A DNA stretch of 36,732 nt, taken from NCBI GenBank assembly GCA_903934875.1, contig CAIZPP010000210.1, positions 1 to 36,732 of the forward strand. Reading direction: 5' to 3'. Within the stretch, counting starts at the first letter, position 1, and each line of letters opens with the position of its first letter. The translations under genes and the position numbers were made by a program. Shown one piece after another: positions 1-7,900 of this stretch. The notes under the pieces were generated by a model, which saw only the letters and a program-made list of their open reading frames with translations, made no database searches and was not told where the DNA came from. This DNA is from an uncultured Methylococcaceae bacterium (GTDB lineage: Bacteria > Pseudomonadota > Gammaproteobacteria > Methylococcales > Methylococcaceae).

Positions 1-93
1 CGGCGACTCGTCGCCGCTGGACGCAAAAGGCGGCGACGAGTCGCCGCACTCCACACCATCCGGGCTACAGCCTACACGGTTGCGTAACATCAG
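1..93 (-). mobile_element. Family A MITE-like element, cut by the window start
   Basis: The core is two perfect inverted 16-base arms, CGGCGACTCGTCGCCG and its complement, around a 14-base spacer; each arm is itself a near-palindrome. The outer end TGCGTAACATCAG at 81-93 is the complement of the 13-bp terminal repeat that borders the complete copy at 18966-19103. The other end lies outside the window. The last 36 bases or so of the core are also found in inverted orientation at the far end of the window. No coding capacity is visible, so any movement would depend on a transposase in trans (inference). Confidence 0.85.
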
Positions 94-224
94 TTAAGAT
101 AAAACGCTGTATATAGAAACCGTTCATGGCTTCGCAAGCTCAGCCCATCCTACATCACATAGATATTTTTACAGTGATATGGGAGTAATGCATAATACAG
201 CATTTCCTTCTTCAAAGAGCCTTT

Positions 225-1049
225 ATGAAACACTTTCAATGCCTTTTCCTGCTAATCGGCCTGGGCCTAGCTCAAGCCGCAAGTGCCGACAGCACTTTGG
301 AATATTTAGTCGCCGAAGGCAACGCCAAGCCCGGTAAAATCCAGCCTGTCGTCATCAAAGACGGCAAGATATTGCTCAAGGCTGCGGGAGGCGACGGAAA
401 CTTTGACTTCATCTATTCCGCATCCCCGGAAATATTGTTCATCATCGACCATGGCAAGCGCAGCGTCATGGGTTTGGATGAAGCACAGGTCAATCGCATC
501 AGCAAGCAAGCGGAAACGGTCCAGCCCCTGTTGCAAGGCCTAGGCGAACAACTGGCCAAACTCGACCCCGCAAAACGCAAGCAATGGGAGGAAATGCTGG
601 GGGGAAATATTCCGCTCGACAGCATCGCCAAGGCGGCGAAGCCGGTGCAATCAGCGAAAATCGTCAAGTCGGGGCAAAGCCGGAAGGTGGCGGGGATCGC
701 CTGCGAACAGATGAGTGTTTACCAAGGCAAGGCAAAGTCGGCCGAATTCTGCATGGCGGACCCCGCAAAACTGAATTTGTCAGACACGGATTACGCCACC
801 GTCCGTTCCTTTCTCAGCTTCTTAGAACGCGTCTCGCGTAAATCCCAGGGACTAGCCAAGCAGTTTGGCATCATCCTACCCGATCTCGATTTGCGTGATG
901 TGGCTGGAGTGCCGATTGAACTGCGCGAAGCTTCCAGTCATGGCAAAATCAATCTAAACATGGAGCGCATCGTGACATCAACCGTTTCAACCGATGCGTT
1001 CAAAATCCCTGACGGCTACCAGTACGGGCCGTTCAAACTATGGAAGTAG
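225..1049 (+). CDS. Exported protein of unknown function, DUF4412-like
   Basis: This 274-residue protein begins with a signal peptide: a charged MKHF start, a hydrophobic stretch at residues 5-18, and a likely cut after the ASA near residue 22. The mature part starts as a beta-rich region (Leu-Glu-Tyr, Ile-Lys-Asp-Gly-Lys) ending in a phrase about residue 70-80 (IDHGKRSVMGLD). A helical Lys/Gln-rich middle follows, then a second beta half with two cysteines in the form VAGIACEQMSVYQG. That last phrase resembles DUF4412-type periplasmic proteins, a resemblance from memory and not a search result. No enzyme motif is seen. The gene stands alone and converges on the gene at 1265-1639. It lies just after a family A element; no strong ribosome binding site precedes the ATG. 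Confidence 0.75.
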   Translation: MKHFQCLFLLIGLGLAQAASADSTLEYLVAEGNAKPGKIQPVVIKDGKILLKAAGGDGNFDFIYSASPEILFIIDHGKRSVMGLDEAQVNRISKQAETVQPLLQGLGEQLAKLDPAKRKQWEEMLGGNIPLDSIAKAAKPVQSAKIVKSGQSRKVAGIACEQMSVYQGKAKSAEFCMADPAKLNLSDTDYATVRSFLSFLERVSRKSQGLAKQFGIILPDLDLRDVAGVPIELREASSHGKINLNMERIVTSTVSTDAFKIPDGYQYGPFKLWK

Positions 1050-1070
1050 ATATACCGGGTACGGTTTGAC

Positions 1071-1172
1071 ATAGGGCGCTGCGGAAATAAAGCGACTTTT
1101 TTATTGCCTCACCCCGTCATCTTCCCGAAAGGGGAGGGAGCTTTATGCTGCTTTATTTCCGCAGCACCCTAT
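1071..1172. repeat. 102-bp inverted-repeat element between convergent genes
   Basis: Arms at 1071-1093 and 1150-1172 are 23 bases each with a single mismatch, beginning ATAGGG and containing GCGGAAATAAAGC. The interior is about 56 bases. The element lies between two convergent genes, so as RNA it could end transcription from either side, although no clean U-tract follows the stem. The long arms and short unique interior also fit a miniature transposable element. No second copy was seen in this window. Confidence 0.7.
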
Positions 1173-1202
1173 ACCACCTAAGCAAATGATTGAATTCACT
1201 AG

Positions 1203-1243
1203 GTGCGTGGCTTCGGCGGGCAGAAAGCCGCCTAAACCACGCC
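1203..1243 (-). terminator. Stem-loop downstream of the 1265-1639 gene
   Basis: A hairpin with arms around GCGTGG/CCACGC and CGGCGG/CCGCC sits about 20 bases past the minus-strand stop codon. It lacks a run of T, so it is only a tentative intrinsic terminator. Confidence 0.35.
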
Positions 1244-1264
1244 CACAGGAAAGCAGCTTTACGC

Positions 1265-1639
1265 TTAGTATTTGCCTTCTTGGATTTCCTTCAGGCTCTG
1301 GACCGCAGGCGTCAGAATAGCAATTGCGCCTTTGTTGTCCCCTTTGTCTATGAGTTCAACAGCTTCTTTGATCGCTCCGTTGGCACCCTGCAACTTCTTG
1401 CTGGCTGCCTGGCCAGTGATTTCCTTGGTGTACTGGCGTACATTCTTCAGCTCCACTCTGGCTTCGTCAGGACGGCCACCTTGCAGTTCTTCCAAAGCCT
1501 TTTTGGCAGAATCAGCAGATTTGTTGATGAAATCAGCCACTCCAGCAGAGTTTTCAGCGGCATATGCGGTGGAAACAGTTCCGATAGCCAACAGGCCGGT
1601 TACCAAGGCTACGCAAATTTTTTGGTTCAAATTTTTCAT
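1265..1639 (-). CDS. Small exported helical protein of unknown function
   Basis: The start is placed at the ATG at 1639 because the next residues, MKNLNQKICVALVTGLL, open a clean signal peptide ending in AYAA. The longer reading frame to 1714 would add a polar leader in front of it. GGAAAG a few bases upstream may serve as ribosome binding site. The 124-residue product has a mature part of about 95 residues that is almost entirely amphipathic helix (ADFINKSADSAKKALEEL, GAIKEAVELIDKGDNKGAI) with no cysteine. It loosely recalls YfdX-like periplasmic proteins, but I would not assign that family without a profile search. The gene is monocistronic, convergent with the gene at 225-1049. Confidence 0.75.
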   Translation of the reverse strand: MKNLNQKICVALVTGLLAIGTVSTAYAAENSAGVADFINKSADSAKKALEELQGGRPDEARVELKNVRQYTKEITGQAASKKLQGANGAIKEAVELIDKGDNKGAIAILTPAVQSLKEIQEGKY

Positions 1640-2121
1640 CTTTCCGAGTTCTCTATCAATTGTTGTTGTAATTTCCACGCATAGCATGGATTCAGCTTTG
1701 CGATGTGCGAACATTATCGCACTCTGCCGGCCCTACCGCCATAAACGATCAGACACGGCATGAAGCAGTTGCACCGGGCTAACTGACACCCAAGTGGAAA
1801 CCGCGCCATTTGTCTTCCTTAGGACTTAAGCAAAGCTCCGTTCGTGCTGAGCCTGCCGAAGCATGCATGCCCTTCACCCTTCGACAAGCTCAGGGCGAAC
1901 GGCATTGGAAAACATTTTGCGTAAGTCCTATTCCTAAAAAATCGGTTAATACTACTCAATAAACGGGTACATTGTCATGCATTTAAAGCTGGGATTTTAA
2001 CCGCCAATCAAGAAAAGTGTGAAAATAAATTTCATGTAATTGTTTTTGAAAGAATAACAAATATATCCTAGCAACTAAAAATCCTGTGGAAACACTTGGC
2101 CTTTGGTGGCAAATGCAATGT
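1640..2121. other. Gene-free stretch with a repeat element
   Basis: This stretch holds the inverted-repeat element at 1821-1929. The rest is AT-rich, with short frames that have no plausible start, signal or composition of a gene. The promoter of the 1265-1639 gene should lie at about 1650-1760, but no convincing -35/-10 pair was picked out. Confidence 0.5.
1821..1929. repeat. Inverted-repeat element with AGGACTTAMGCAA ends
   Basis: The outer ends AGGACTTAAGCAA and TTGCGTAAGTCCT are inverted repeats with one mismatch. Inside is a second inverted pair built on CGTTCGYRCTGAGCCTG and its complement around 1851-1903. A related element with the same outer ends lies at 2692-2814. This arrangement fits a MITE carrying a common extragenic palindrome. 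A target duplication could not be settled by eye. Confidence 0.7.
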
Positions 2122-2691
2122 TTAGGGTTTGCGGTGGAAAACCATGATTTCAGTTTGATGTTTGATGTCAAAGAAAAGCTGGCTATCGTTCAGCCTATAG
2201 GTTCTTGCCGTCTCCAAGGCGCTTAGAAAAGCGTCTGCCTGCGAAGCATGGCGACAGGACGAATGGCTCACTTTAATCACCGTTAGCGCAATGTGCTCGC
2301 CATTGGCCTCATAAATGCCCGCACCGCGTCTGCAATCGGCTTGGATATCGAACCATCCATTGGCGTTAAACTCGACGCTATATACAGAGGTATCAGCCAA
2401 ACCATCAATTCCTTGCGGCTTTAGATCACCTTCCCATTCCCATCTTGTCCCCGCTAAAGGCAGATTTCTGTGTACTTGCGTTGGCCCATGATATTCAAGC
2501 ATATCATCTTCGTCAGATGATTTAGACGCAGGAGGACGCGGTGCGGCTTTGTTTATTTTCAATGTTAACGGTTTTCCCGCATTGCGTGGCTGAGTGTAGG
2601 CGCAGCCATGCAGAGTCATGACTAGGGCCAGCAGAAAAACCAGGCAGCTTGCTTTAGCGACTAACAATGGAGTATTGGTTTTTTCAGGCAT
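2122..2691 (-). CDS. Lipoprotein with a META/HslJ-like domain
   Basis: The 189-residue product starts with a hydrophobic segment ending in the lipobox LHGC (Cys30), so it should be lipid-anchored. A Pro/Ser/Asp-rich linker runs to about residue 70. The rest has the layout of META/HslJ domains: LAGTRWEWEG near 80, a strand with FNANGWFD, a conserved-type cysteine (ADCRRGAGIYEANG) and a second Cys (HSSCRH), ending in YRLNDSQLFFD. META-domain proteins are often linked to envelope stress; the exact function is unknown. The inverted-repeat element at 2692-2814 abuts the start codon directly, so no normal ribosome binding site of host origin is left upstream. Confidence 0.75.
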   Translation of the reverse strand: MPEKTNTPLLVAKASCLVFLLALVMTLHGCAYTQPRNAGKPLTLKINKAAPRPPASKSSDEDDMLEYHGPTQVHRNLPLAGTRWEWEGDLKPQGIDGLADTSVYSVEFNANGWFDIQADCRRGAGIYEANGEHIALTVIKVSHSSCRHASQADAFLSALETARTYRLNDSQLFFDIKHQTEIMVFHRKP

Positions 2692-2814
2692 AGGATTTAC
2701 GCAAAAACGTCCGCCAACACCGTTCGCCCTGAGCCTGCCGCAGGGTAATCGGCACTAGCAAAGCCCCTTCATGCTTCGTCAGGCTCAACACGAACGGGGC
2801 TTTGTGTAAGTCCT
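2692..2814. repeat. Second AGGACTTACGCAAA-type inverted-repeat element
   Basis: The ends AGGATTTACGCAAA and TTTGTGTAAGTCCT form imperfect inverted repeats like those of the element at 1821-1929. The interior again carries the CGTTCG...GAGCCTG palindrome (about 2729-2796). It fills the whole gap between the lipoprotein start codon and the trpS stop region. Confidence 0.7.
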
Positions 2815-2831
2815 AAGGCAAAAGCAACGGC

Positions 2832-3848
2832 TCACTGTCTAGCTAACCCACGAATGCCCACGCTGGCGCGGATATTTTTCATAAAGGGCACACTGTAGAC
2901 CCGCGCTTTTTCTGCCCCTTCAAGCAAAATGGCCTCAATCTTTTCGGGTGACTGCATCAACTCGCCATAACGCTCCCGCGCATCTTGCAAATGCCCATTC
3001 AAGTACTCGAACAAAAATTGCTTCATTTCACCCCAAGCTATGCCTTCTTCGTAACGCTTACGCACAGCAGCAACTTCATCCTTAGTCGCAAATGCCTTGT
3101 AAATGCCGAACAGGGTGCAAGTATCGGCCTCCTTAGGCACACCAGGCTCCAAGGAATTGGTTTTGATCTTCATGATGAGTTTGCGGAATTGCTTCTCAGG
3201 CAGAAACAAAGGAATGGTATTGTCATAACTTTTGCTCATTTTACGGCCATCCAGACCGCACAGAATCGCAGTGTCCTCGCTCACCACCGCCTCGGGAATA
3301 TTGAAATGCGTCCCAAAAATATGGTTGAAGCGCCCGCCTATGTCCCGAGCCATTTCAATATGCTGGATTTGATCCTTGCCGACCGGCACCTTATGGGCAT
3401 TGAACAGCAAAATGTCCGCAGCCATCAATATCGGATAATTGAACAAACCCATGCTGACACCCTTGTCCGGGTCGGTCTCGGCCGACTCTTCGTTAGCCTG
3501 CACCGCTGCCTTGTAGGCATGGGCGCGATTCATCAAACCCTTAGCGGTCACGCAACTGAGCATCCAAGACAATTCGGCAATTTCAGGAATATCCGACTGC
3601 CGGTAGAACAGCGCATTGTCCGTATCTAGGCCCAAGGCCAACCATGTGGCGGCGATTTCCAGCGTGGACTGCGCCACCCGCGCAGGCTCCAGGCATTTGA
3701 TCAGCGCGTGGTAATCGGCAAGAAAATAAAACGGCAGCACATTGTGGTCTTGGCTGGCCGCTATGGCAGGGCGAATCGCACCGACGTAATTGCCCAAATG
3801 CGGGGTTCCCGTGGTCGTGATGCCGGTTAGAACGATGGTTTTGCTCAT
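2832..3848 (-). CDS. trpS: Tryptophan--tRNA ligase
   Basis: The protein charges tRNA-Trp with tryptophan using ATP in the cytoplasm. It is a class I aminoacyl-tRNA synthetase. The ATG at 3848 is chosen because the family starts right there (MSKTIVLTGITTTGTPHLGN); the frame stays open further upstream but that leader is unrelated. The HIGH-type signature is PHLGN at residues 16-20 and the KMSKS loop is GRKMSKSYDN at 201-210. The length of 338 residues is normal for bacterial TrpS. It is transcribed in the same direction as the SCO1 gene 234 bp upstream, but the gap holds repeats, so I do not expect a shared operon. Confidence 0.96.
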   Translation of the reverse strand: MSKTIVLTGITTTGTPHLGNYVGAIRPAIAASQDHNVLPFYFLADYHALIKCLEPARVAQSTLEIAATWLALGLDTDNALFYRQSDIPEIAELSWMLSCVTAKGLMNRAHAYKAAVQANEESAETDPDKGVSMGLFNYPILMAADILLFNAHKVPVGKDQIQHIEMARDIGGRFNHIFGTHFNIPEAVVSEDTAILCGLDGRKMSKSYDNTIPLFLPEKQFRKLIMKIKTNSLEPGVPKEADTCTLFGIYKAFATKDEVAAVRKRYEEGIAWGEMKQFLFEYLNGHLQDARERYGELMQSPEKIEAILLEGAEKARVYSVPFMKNIRASVGIRGLARQ

Positions 3849-3911
3849 TACTCGAAACTCTAAGAAAAGACTGGATCGTCCTTCCATTATAACTGAAGTC
3901 ACGCGCCGTAG

Positions 3912-3946
3912 GCCGGAATAAACCCGCTCCGGCGGGTGTTTCCGGC
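3912..3946. repeat. GC-rich stem-loop upstream of trpS
   Basis: Arms of 16 bases, GCCGGAATAAACCCGC and its near-complement, flank a 3-base loop (TCC). This is a REP-like palindrome in the trpS leader region. It may simply be an extragenic repeat. Confidence 0.55.
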
Positions 3947-3967
3947 GAAGACGGGCGGCGCGGCGGC

Positions 3968-4079
3968 ACCTGTGCGGTTATCGGCAAAGAATTGCCGACC
4001 TTCGGCGATTCTCGTTTTGGAGTGTCAATGCTTGCCTTGACAGGCAAAGCGAACTTTGCCATTCCATGCGCAACATCAG
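3968..4079 (-). mobile_element. Decayed family A-type element (subtype of 31160-31287)
   Basis: On the minus strand the right-hand end reads CTGATGTTGCGCA (4067-4079), one base from the family A terminal repeat. The interior shares long blocks with the complement of the element at 31160-31287 (TTTTGGAGTGTCAA, GCTTGCCTTGACAGGCAAAGC, GTTATCGGCAAAG). The left end has lost its terminal repeat, so its boundary is approximate. The intact end stops three bases from the stop codon of the SCO1 gene. Confidence 0.75.
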
Positions 4080-4082
4080 TAA

Positions 4083-4691
4083 TTATTGCCCAATCATGCG
4101 GCGGTACTCATGAAGCAAATCGTCGCTAGTCGCAAAACCCTCAATACGCACCCAAGGCTTGCCTGGGGAAGCCCGCATAAAAATCAATGGGGCGTGGTTG
4201 TCCTTGTCGCCACGGTAGGCATTGAAGGCTTTTTGCACGTCAATGCTGGTTTGTGCCGTTCCGGTGTAAAACTGCCAGCCGCTTCCGGCCCTGAATTTCT
4301 TGGCATACTCAAGCAAACGCGCCGGGGTGTCCTGTTCTGGATCGATCGAAATCGACACCATGTGCCGCTTTTCGCCACCCTTGGCGAGCTTTTGCTGCAC
4401 TTGGGACATCAGGTGCGAGAGCATCGGACAGATGACCGCACAGGACGTAAAGATAAAGCTGACCATCACCGGATGCCCATCGTCTAATTCCCTAGACAAG
4501 GAGACACTGGCCCCATCTTGGCGCACCAGTGTCACTTCAGGGAGGCTGTAGACTGCCTCGGTGCGCGTGAAGCCGCCCCCCTCCTGCGCCGCGGAGCACA
4601 GGCCCGCCGCTAGGGCTGCGCAAATAAACACGGCGGCGAACCCGAGCAAGCAAGGGCATGGGTTCGTCTGTCCAGGTAGTGTATTTTTCAT
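4083..4691 (-). CDS. SCO1/SenC/PrrC family copper chaperone / thiol oxidoreductase
   Basis: SCO proteins are membrane-anchored, thioredoxin-fold proteins that deliver copper to CuA or other cuproenzyme sites, or keep their thiols reduced. The 202-residue product has a signal/anchor segment at about 16-36, the copper-binding motif FTSCAVICP (Cys84, Cys88) and the third ligand His166 in NHAPLI. The spacing is that of the family. The ATG at 4691 is preferred; a TTG at 4715 would add eight residues and overlap the end of the upstream gene. It follows the cytochrome c-fusion gene by 13 bp and so is probably in its operon. In this context it may load copper into the multicopper oxidase further upstream (inference). 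Confidence 0.93.
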   Translation of the reverse strand: MKNTLPGQTNPCPCLLGFAAVFICAALAAGLCSAAQEGGGFTRTEAVYSLPEVTLVRQDGASVSLSRELDDGHPVMVSFIFTSCAVICPMLSHLMSQVQQKLAKGGEKRHMVSISIDPEQDTPARLLEYAKKFRAGSGWQFYTGTAQTSIDVQKAFNAYRGDKDNHAPLIFMRASPGKPWVRIEGFATSDDLLHEYRRMIGQ

Positions 4692-4704
4692 CTGCGAGAC
4701 CCTG

Positions 4705-6468
4705 TTAAGGAACAATCCAACCCGATTCGGCGGTCAACTTGCCGTCTTCACCCAAGCGAACAATATAAGCACCTTTGGAGGCAAAGCGCTGCCCAGGCCC
4801 TAATCCCAAATGCGGATAAATTGTCGTGCTCGCGTGCTGGGTCGGCAGGCTATGCGGCTTCCCTAGCATTTCACGGTCCCGCGCCTGTTGCTCAGACTTC
4901 ATGCCTTCGGCTTTACTGAGCATACTCTCGGTTGTTTCCAACAAATAATCGCGATAGAGGTTGTCCAGCATCCCCGCCACTGTGTCAGTCAGGAAATTGA
5001 CCGCAAAGAAAGCCTCTGCTTGCAGCGGCTCGTCCACCACCGCCAGCCCCCGCATCGTCAGCCAAGCGCGGAAATTGGCCATATTGTCTTCGCGCTGGCC
5101 GGGCAAGTCATAGGGGTAGACCAGTTTCGCATGCTTCTTCCAAGCGACAGGAAACGGTCCACGTTCCTCGCCGGTCAGTTCGCCAGAAAAATAGACGGAG
5201 GCGGACGGTGGCGCCAGTTTTTCAAGCAGTGCAAGCTCTGCGGGTCGGAGCCACAGCATGAGCACTTCCGCGCCGGTCATGTTCTTGGTAGCCTGTTGCA
5301 AAGATTGTGGGTTGACATCCGGCAAGCAGCGGTCTTCAACGGTGATCCCCGATCCAGCCACAGCTTGTTTCAGGGCTTGCGCCGCGCCACGCCCCATCCA
5401 ATCATCGTGATAGACCTGTACCACGCGTTGCGGCTTCTGCGCACCTTGCCCGCTTAAATAACGCGCTAATACGCCAGCCTCCAGCGCAACCCCTCGCGAA
5501 AAGTAAACCGAATAGAAAGACTCCGTTGCTGGCGGCAGCGGCACAGAGGGAAACAGGCACGGCACTTGCGCTTGATTGCAGAACTCATGCACCGGTGCCC
5601 AAGTGGTCTCCGACAAACCGGAGATTAACGCGAAAACCGGCTCGCGTTGATAGTCGTCGTGCAATTGGGCCGCCCAAGTCTCGGGCGCACCTTGCAATTC
5701 CCACACATGAAGCTGCCAACGGCGTTCTGTGCCCAACACCATTTCCGCCGCCGAGACCATATGGCGGCGTCCGCCCCCCGACCGCGTCACGGTGTTGGCG
5801 TTTTTCTGTTTGAACATCAGCGTCAACATATCGACTAAGGTCTTGCGCCGCTCGGGTGAGATGCCGGGGGCAATGACCGTAGCGAAATGGAGGGTGTCGG
5901 CCGTGGCCCCCGGCGACCATTGCGATGACAACTGCCGCAGATAAGCGGCAAGTGCCTGCATTTCCGGCTTGTCCAATGCATAATGCGGCATCACCGGGTT
6001 CATGCTACGGCCTGAGTTGTTGATGCCTAGGCGGATGGCCTGGGCCAGCGTGTCGTCAGTGTAGGGGGCATGTGCCTGGTTCATGCGCTTTTCACCACGC
6101 AAATCCATTGCCGCCAACGCCATGTCGCCGGCTTGGGCATACAAAAATTTGCCGCTGATGGGCGGAACCTGAATGCCGCCCTCGACCGAACCCATGCCGC
6201 TTGGGCGGTGGCAATTGGCGCAAGCGGCTTGCGGCCCTTTCACTTCCACCTTGCCCGAGCGCATCCCATGCAATGGCGCGCCAGAGGGGAGGATGCCCTC
6301 TTGGTAAATACGCCGCCCACGCTCTATTTCATCGGTAGTTGGCGTAGCGGCGTGAACCCAATCGGGCAAGACCAAGCTTGCCAGTACCAACCAGCCGCAA
6401 AGTGCTAGCTTTGACTCTATAAGATTTGAACGGTACACACGGCGTACCCTAGGCGGCTTGGTTTTCAT
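4705..6468 (-). CDS. Exported cytochrome c fused to a periplasmic ligand-binding (ABC type 1) domain
   Basis: This 587-residue protein has a signal peptide (hydrophobic 20-38, cut near VHAA). Residues 45-185 are a mono-heme class I cytochrome c domain. The heme site is CANCH at 83-87, and a likely axial methionine is Met160 in NPVMPHY. Residues from about 190 to 540 resemble type 1 periplasmic binding proteins of branched-chain amino acid transporters (LHFATVIAPG, VFALISGLSETTWAP, VVQVYHDDWMGRG, AEAFFAVNFLTD). No permease or ATPase gene is nearby, so the domain is more likely a sensor or docking module than a transporter part. The gene sits between the FKBP gene and SCO1 in one direction. A role as electron acceptor for an extracytoplasmic oxidation is plausible but inferred. 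Confidence 0.88.
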   Translation of the reverse strand: MKTKPPRVRRVYRSNLIESKLALCGWLVLASLVLPDWVHAATPTTDEIERGRRIYQEGILPSGAPLHGMRSGKVEVKGPQAACANCHRPSGMGSVEGGIQVPPISGKFLYAQAGDMALAAMDLRGEKRMNQAHAPYTDDTLAQAIRLGINNSGRSMNPVMPHYALDKPEMQALAAYLRQLSSQWSPGATADTLHFATVIAPGISPERRKTLVDMLTLMFKQKNANTVTRSGGGRRHMVSAAEMVLGTERRWQLHVWELQGAPETWAAQLHDDYQREPVFALISGLSETTWAPVHEFCNQAQVPCLFPSVPLPPATESFYSVYFSRGVALEAGVLARYLSGQGAQKPQRVVQVYHDDWMGRGAAQALKQAVAGSGITVEDRCLPDVNPQSLQQATKNMTGAEVLMLWLRPAELALLEKLAPPSASVYFSGELTGEERGPFPVAWKKHAKLVYPYDLPGQREDNMANFRAWLTMRGLAVVDEPLQAEAFFAVNFLTDTVAGMLDNLYRDYLLETTESMLSKAEGMKSEQQARDREMLGKPHSLPTQHASTTIYPHLGLGPGQRFASKGAYIVRLGEDGKLTAESGWIVP

Positions 6469-6514
6469 TGTTGGTGTTGTCGATTAAGCTGATATGCAAT
6501 CAAGAATAACCCAT

Positions 6515-6566
6515 CCAAAGGCCAAGCTGGTGCTTGGCGCTCCCAGAAGGAACGCCAAGCCCCAGC
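6515..6566. repeat. Long inverted repeat between the FKBP and cytochrome-fusion genes
   Basis: Arms GCCAAGCTGGTGCTTGGCG and CGCCAAGCCCCAGCTTGGC pair with one mismatch around a 12-14 base loop. A partial relative with the same left half (GGCCAAGCTGGGGCTC, GCGCTCCCAGA) lies at about 14930-14960. As RNA it would form a strong stem in the 200-bp gap and could lower expression of the two genes that follow. Confidence 0.65.
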
Positions 6567-6672
6567 TTGGCAAGATGATTTGCGGAAGAATTGTTCGTGA
6601 TTTCCATGGACCTTTCATTTCGGTTTGGGTGGATTCATTAATTGAAATCACCTCAAGCCCACCCACAATGGC

Positions 6673-7386
6673 TCAAGGTTTGACCACTTGTGCTTCGGGG
6701 GCTTTGATGGCGAGCAGTTCGACCTCGAAAACCAGCATCTCGTTAGGCCCGATGTCGCGGCCCACACCCCGCGCCCCGTAGCCGAGATGGGCAGGAATCC
6801 ACAACTGCCACTGAGAACCCACAGCCATCAGCTTCAACGCCTCCTTCCAACCGGGGATGAGTTGTCCGACCGACAGCGTGGCGGGCTTGCCCGGTGCGCT
6901 GCTGTCGAACTCGGTTCCGTCCAACAACGTGCCCCTGTAGTTGGCATCTACCCGGTCGGCATCGGTCGGCTTAGGGCCGGTTCCCGCTTTGATGATCTTG
7001 TATTGCACACCGCTGGGCAAAGACACGACACCCGCTTTGACCTTGTTCGCAGCCAGGAAGGCTTCGCCTTTTTGCCGATTGATTTTAGCCGCCATTTGCT
7101 GGTTTTTGGCGGTCTTTTGCCGGACCTCGGCCATCAATGCATTCCTCCATTCGCGGAGTTCTGGTTCAGACAATAGCAGCCGCCCCCCCGATAGGCCGTC
7201 TCGGTAGCCTTGGATAAACTGGTCAAGGTTCACCTGAATGTCGGATTTCTTAAAATTCCGTGCCACATCCACGCCGATGCTGTAACTGAGTTTGTCTTTG
7301 TCTGTGATCAAGGCGTTGGCATCCTTGGCGTTGGCTTGGGTGCCTAGCCATGCCATAGCCGATAGTAAGAGGTAGAGTGCTTTCAT
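6673..7386 (-). CDS. FKBP-type peptidyl-prolyl cis-trans isomerase, exported
   Basis: The protein should speed proline isomerization during folding of exported proteins. The 237-residue product has a signal peptide (cut near QANA), an N-terminal dimerization region of FkpA/Mip type (about 28-115, DKLSYSIGVDVARNFKK), and an FKBP domain at about 125-232. Typical residues include YRGTLLDGTEFDSS, the LIPGWKEAL phrase, and the IPAHLGYGARG loop before the last strand. It ends 204 bp before the cytochrome-fusion gene and lies 15 bp after the nearest small secreted gene. The cluster suggests that it helps fold the oxidase or the small proteins (inference). Confidence 0.94.
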   Translation of the reverse strand: MKALYLLLSAMAWLGTQANAKDANALITDKDKLSYSIGVDVARNFKKSDIQVNLDQFIQGYRDGLSGGRLLLSEPELREWRNALMAEVRQKTAKNQQMAAKINRQKGEAFLAANKVKAGVVSLPSGVQYKIIKAGTGPKPTDADRVDANYRGTLLDGTEFDSSAPGKPATLSVGQLIPGWKEALKLMAVGSQWQLWIPAHLGYGARGVGRDIGPNEMLVFEVELLAIKAPEAQVVKP

Positions 7387-7401
7387 TGTAGGATTCCTAG
7401 G

Positions 7402-7752
7402 CTAATTTGGATTGACTGCAATCCAAGACACCGTCTCTGCATCCCCGTGAACATCACAGACAGATTTACCAACAACTGTGACTGACTTGCCTCTGGCTTG
7501 TGCCATTAGAACAATTGCCATTACCGCTTTTCCTTCAGGCTTTGTGGCATCAACCGCATAGCGGAAAGAGCTATTACATCCCAAAGGAACACTAGTATCC
7601 AATCTAAACAAAAAGGCACTGTTTATGTTTGCAAGTTCATAGTGCTGCCATAGATATGTTATATACCCTGTCGTTTGTGAGGCTTCGCTGTATTGGACTG
7701 GCAATAACAAAAACGAAAGTACTGCAACAACAGAGACAATGATACGTAACAT
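7402..7752 (-). CDS. Small exported two-cysteine protein, paralog A
   Basis: The 116-residue product has a signal peptide (about 1-24, cut near SEAS) and a mature beta-type part. It shares a pattern with three neighbouring genes: an aromatic/Gly start, an early Cys (VPLGCNSSFRY), a GKAVMAIVLMAQARGK helix, a strand with SVTVVGKSVC, and a closing strand. The two cysteines in the mature part may form a disulfide. The family was not recognised. It is the last of four tandem paralogs and is 15 bp upstream of the FKBP gene. A family B element separates it from paralog B. Confidence 0.8.
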   Translation of the reverse strand: MLRIIVSVVAVLSFLLLPVQYSEASQTTGYITYLWQHYELANINSAFLFRLDTSVPLGCNSSFRYAVDATKPEGKAVMAIVLMAQARGKSVTVVGKSVCDVHGDAETVSWIAVNPN

Positions 7753-7771
7753 GACTTTCCCCCTATATTAA

Positions 7772-7895
7772 TACAGCGTTTTCATCTTTAAAATATACCT
7801 AAATAATGGATATTCAGTTAACGCTTCAAGTAAACTGAATGACCTGCCCTTACATACCAGCTATCAAGTAACTATTTGATGTTGAAAACGCTGTA
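7772..7895 (+). mobile_element. Family B MITE-like element, complete, 124 bp
   Basis: The ends TACAGCGTTTTCATC and GATGTTGAAAACGCTGTA are imperfect inverted repeats. The interior carries the family hallmarks: TTTAAAATATACCT near the left end and ATCAAGTAAC near the right. The outer TA on each side may be a duplicated TA target, as in IS630/mariner-type elements (inference). It sits between paralogs A and B of the small secreted family. Confidence 0.85.
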
Positions 7896-7900
7896 ATGGA

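Noticed and set aside
1190-1684. 164-residue plus-strand frame opposite the 1265-1639 gene
   Set aside because: The minus strand has a proper signal peptide and protein-like composition; the plus-strand frame has neither.
1983-2171. 62-residue minus-strand frame overlapping the lipoprotein gene end
   Set aside because: It is a shadow frame across an AT-rich stretch without start signals.
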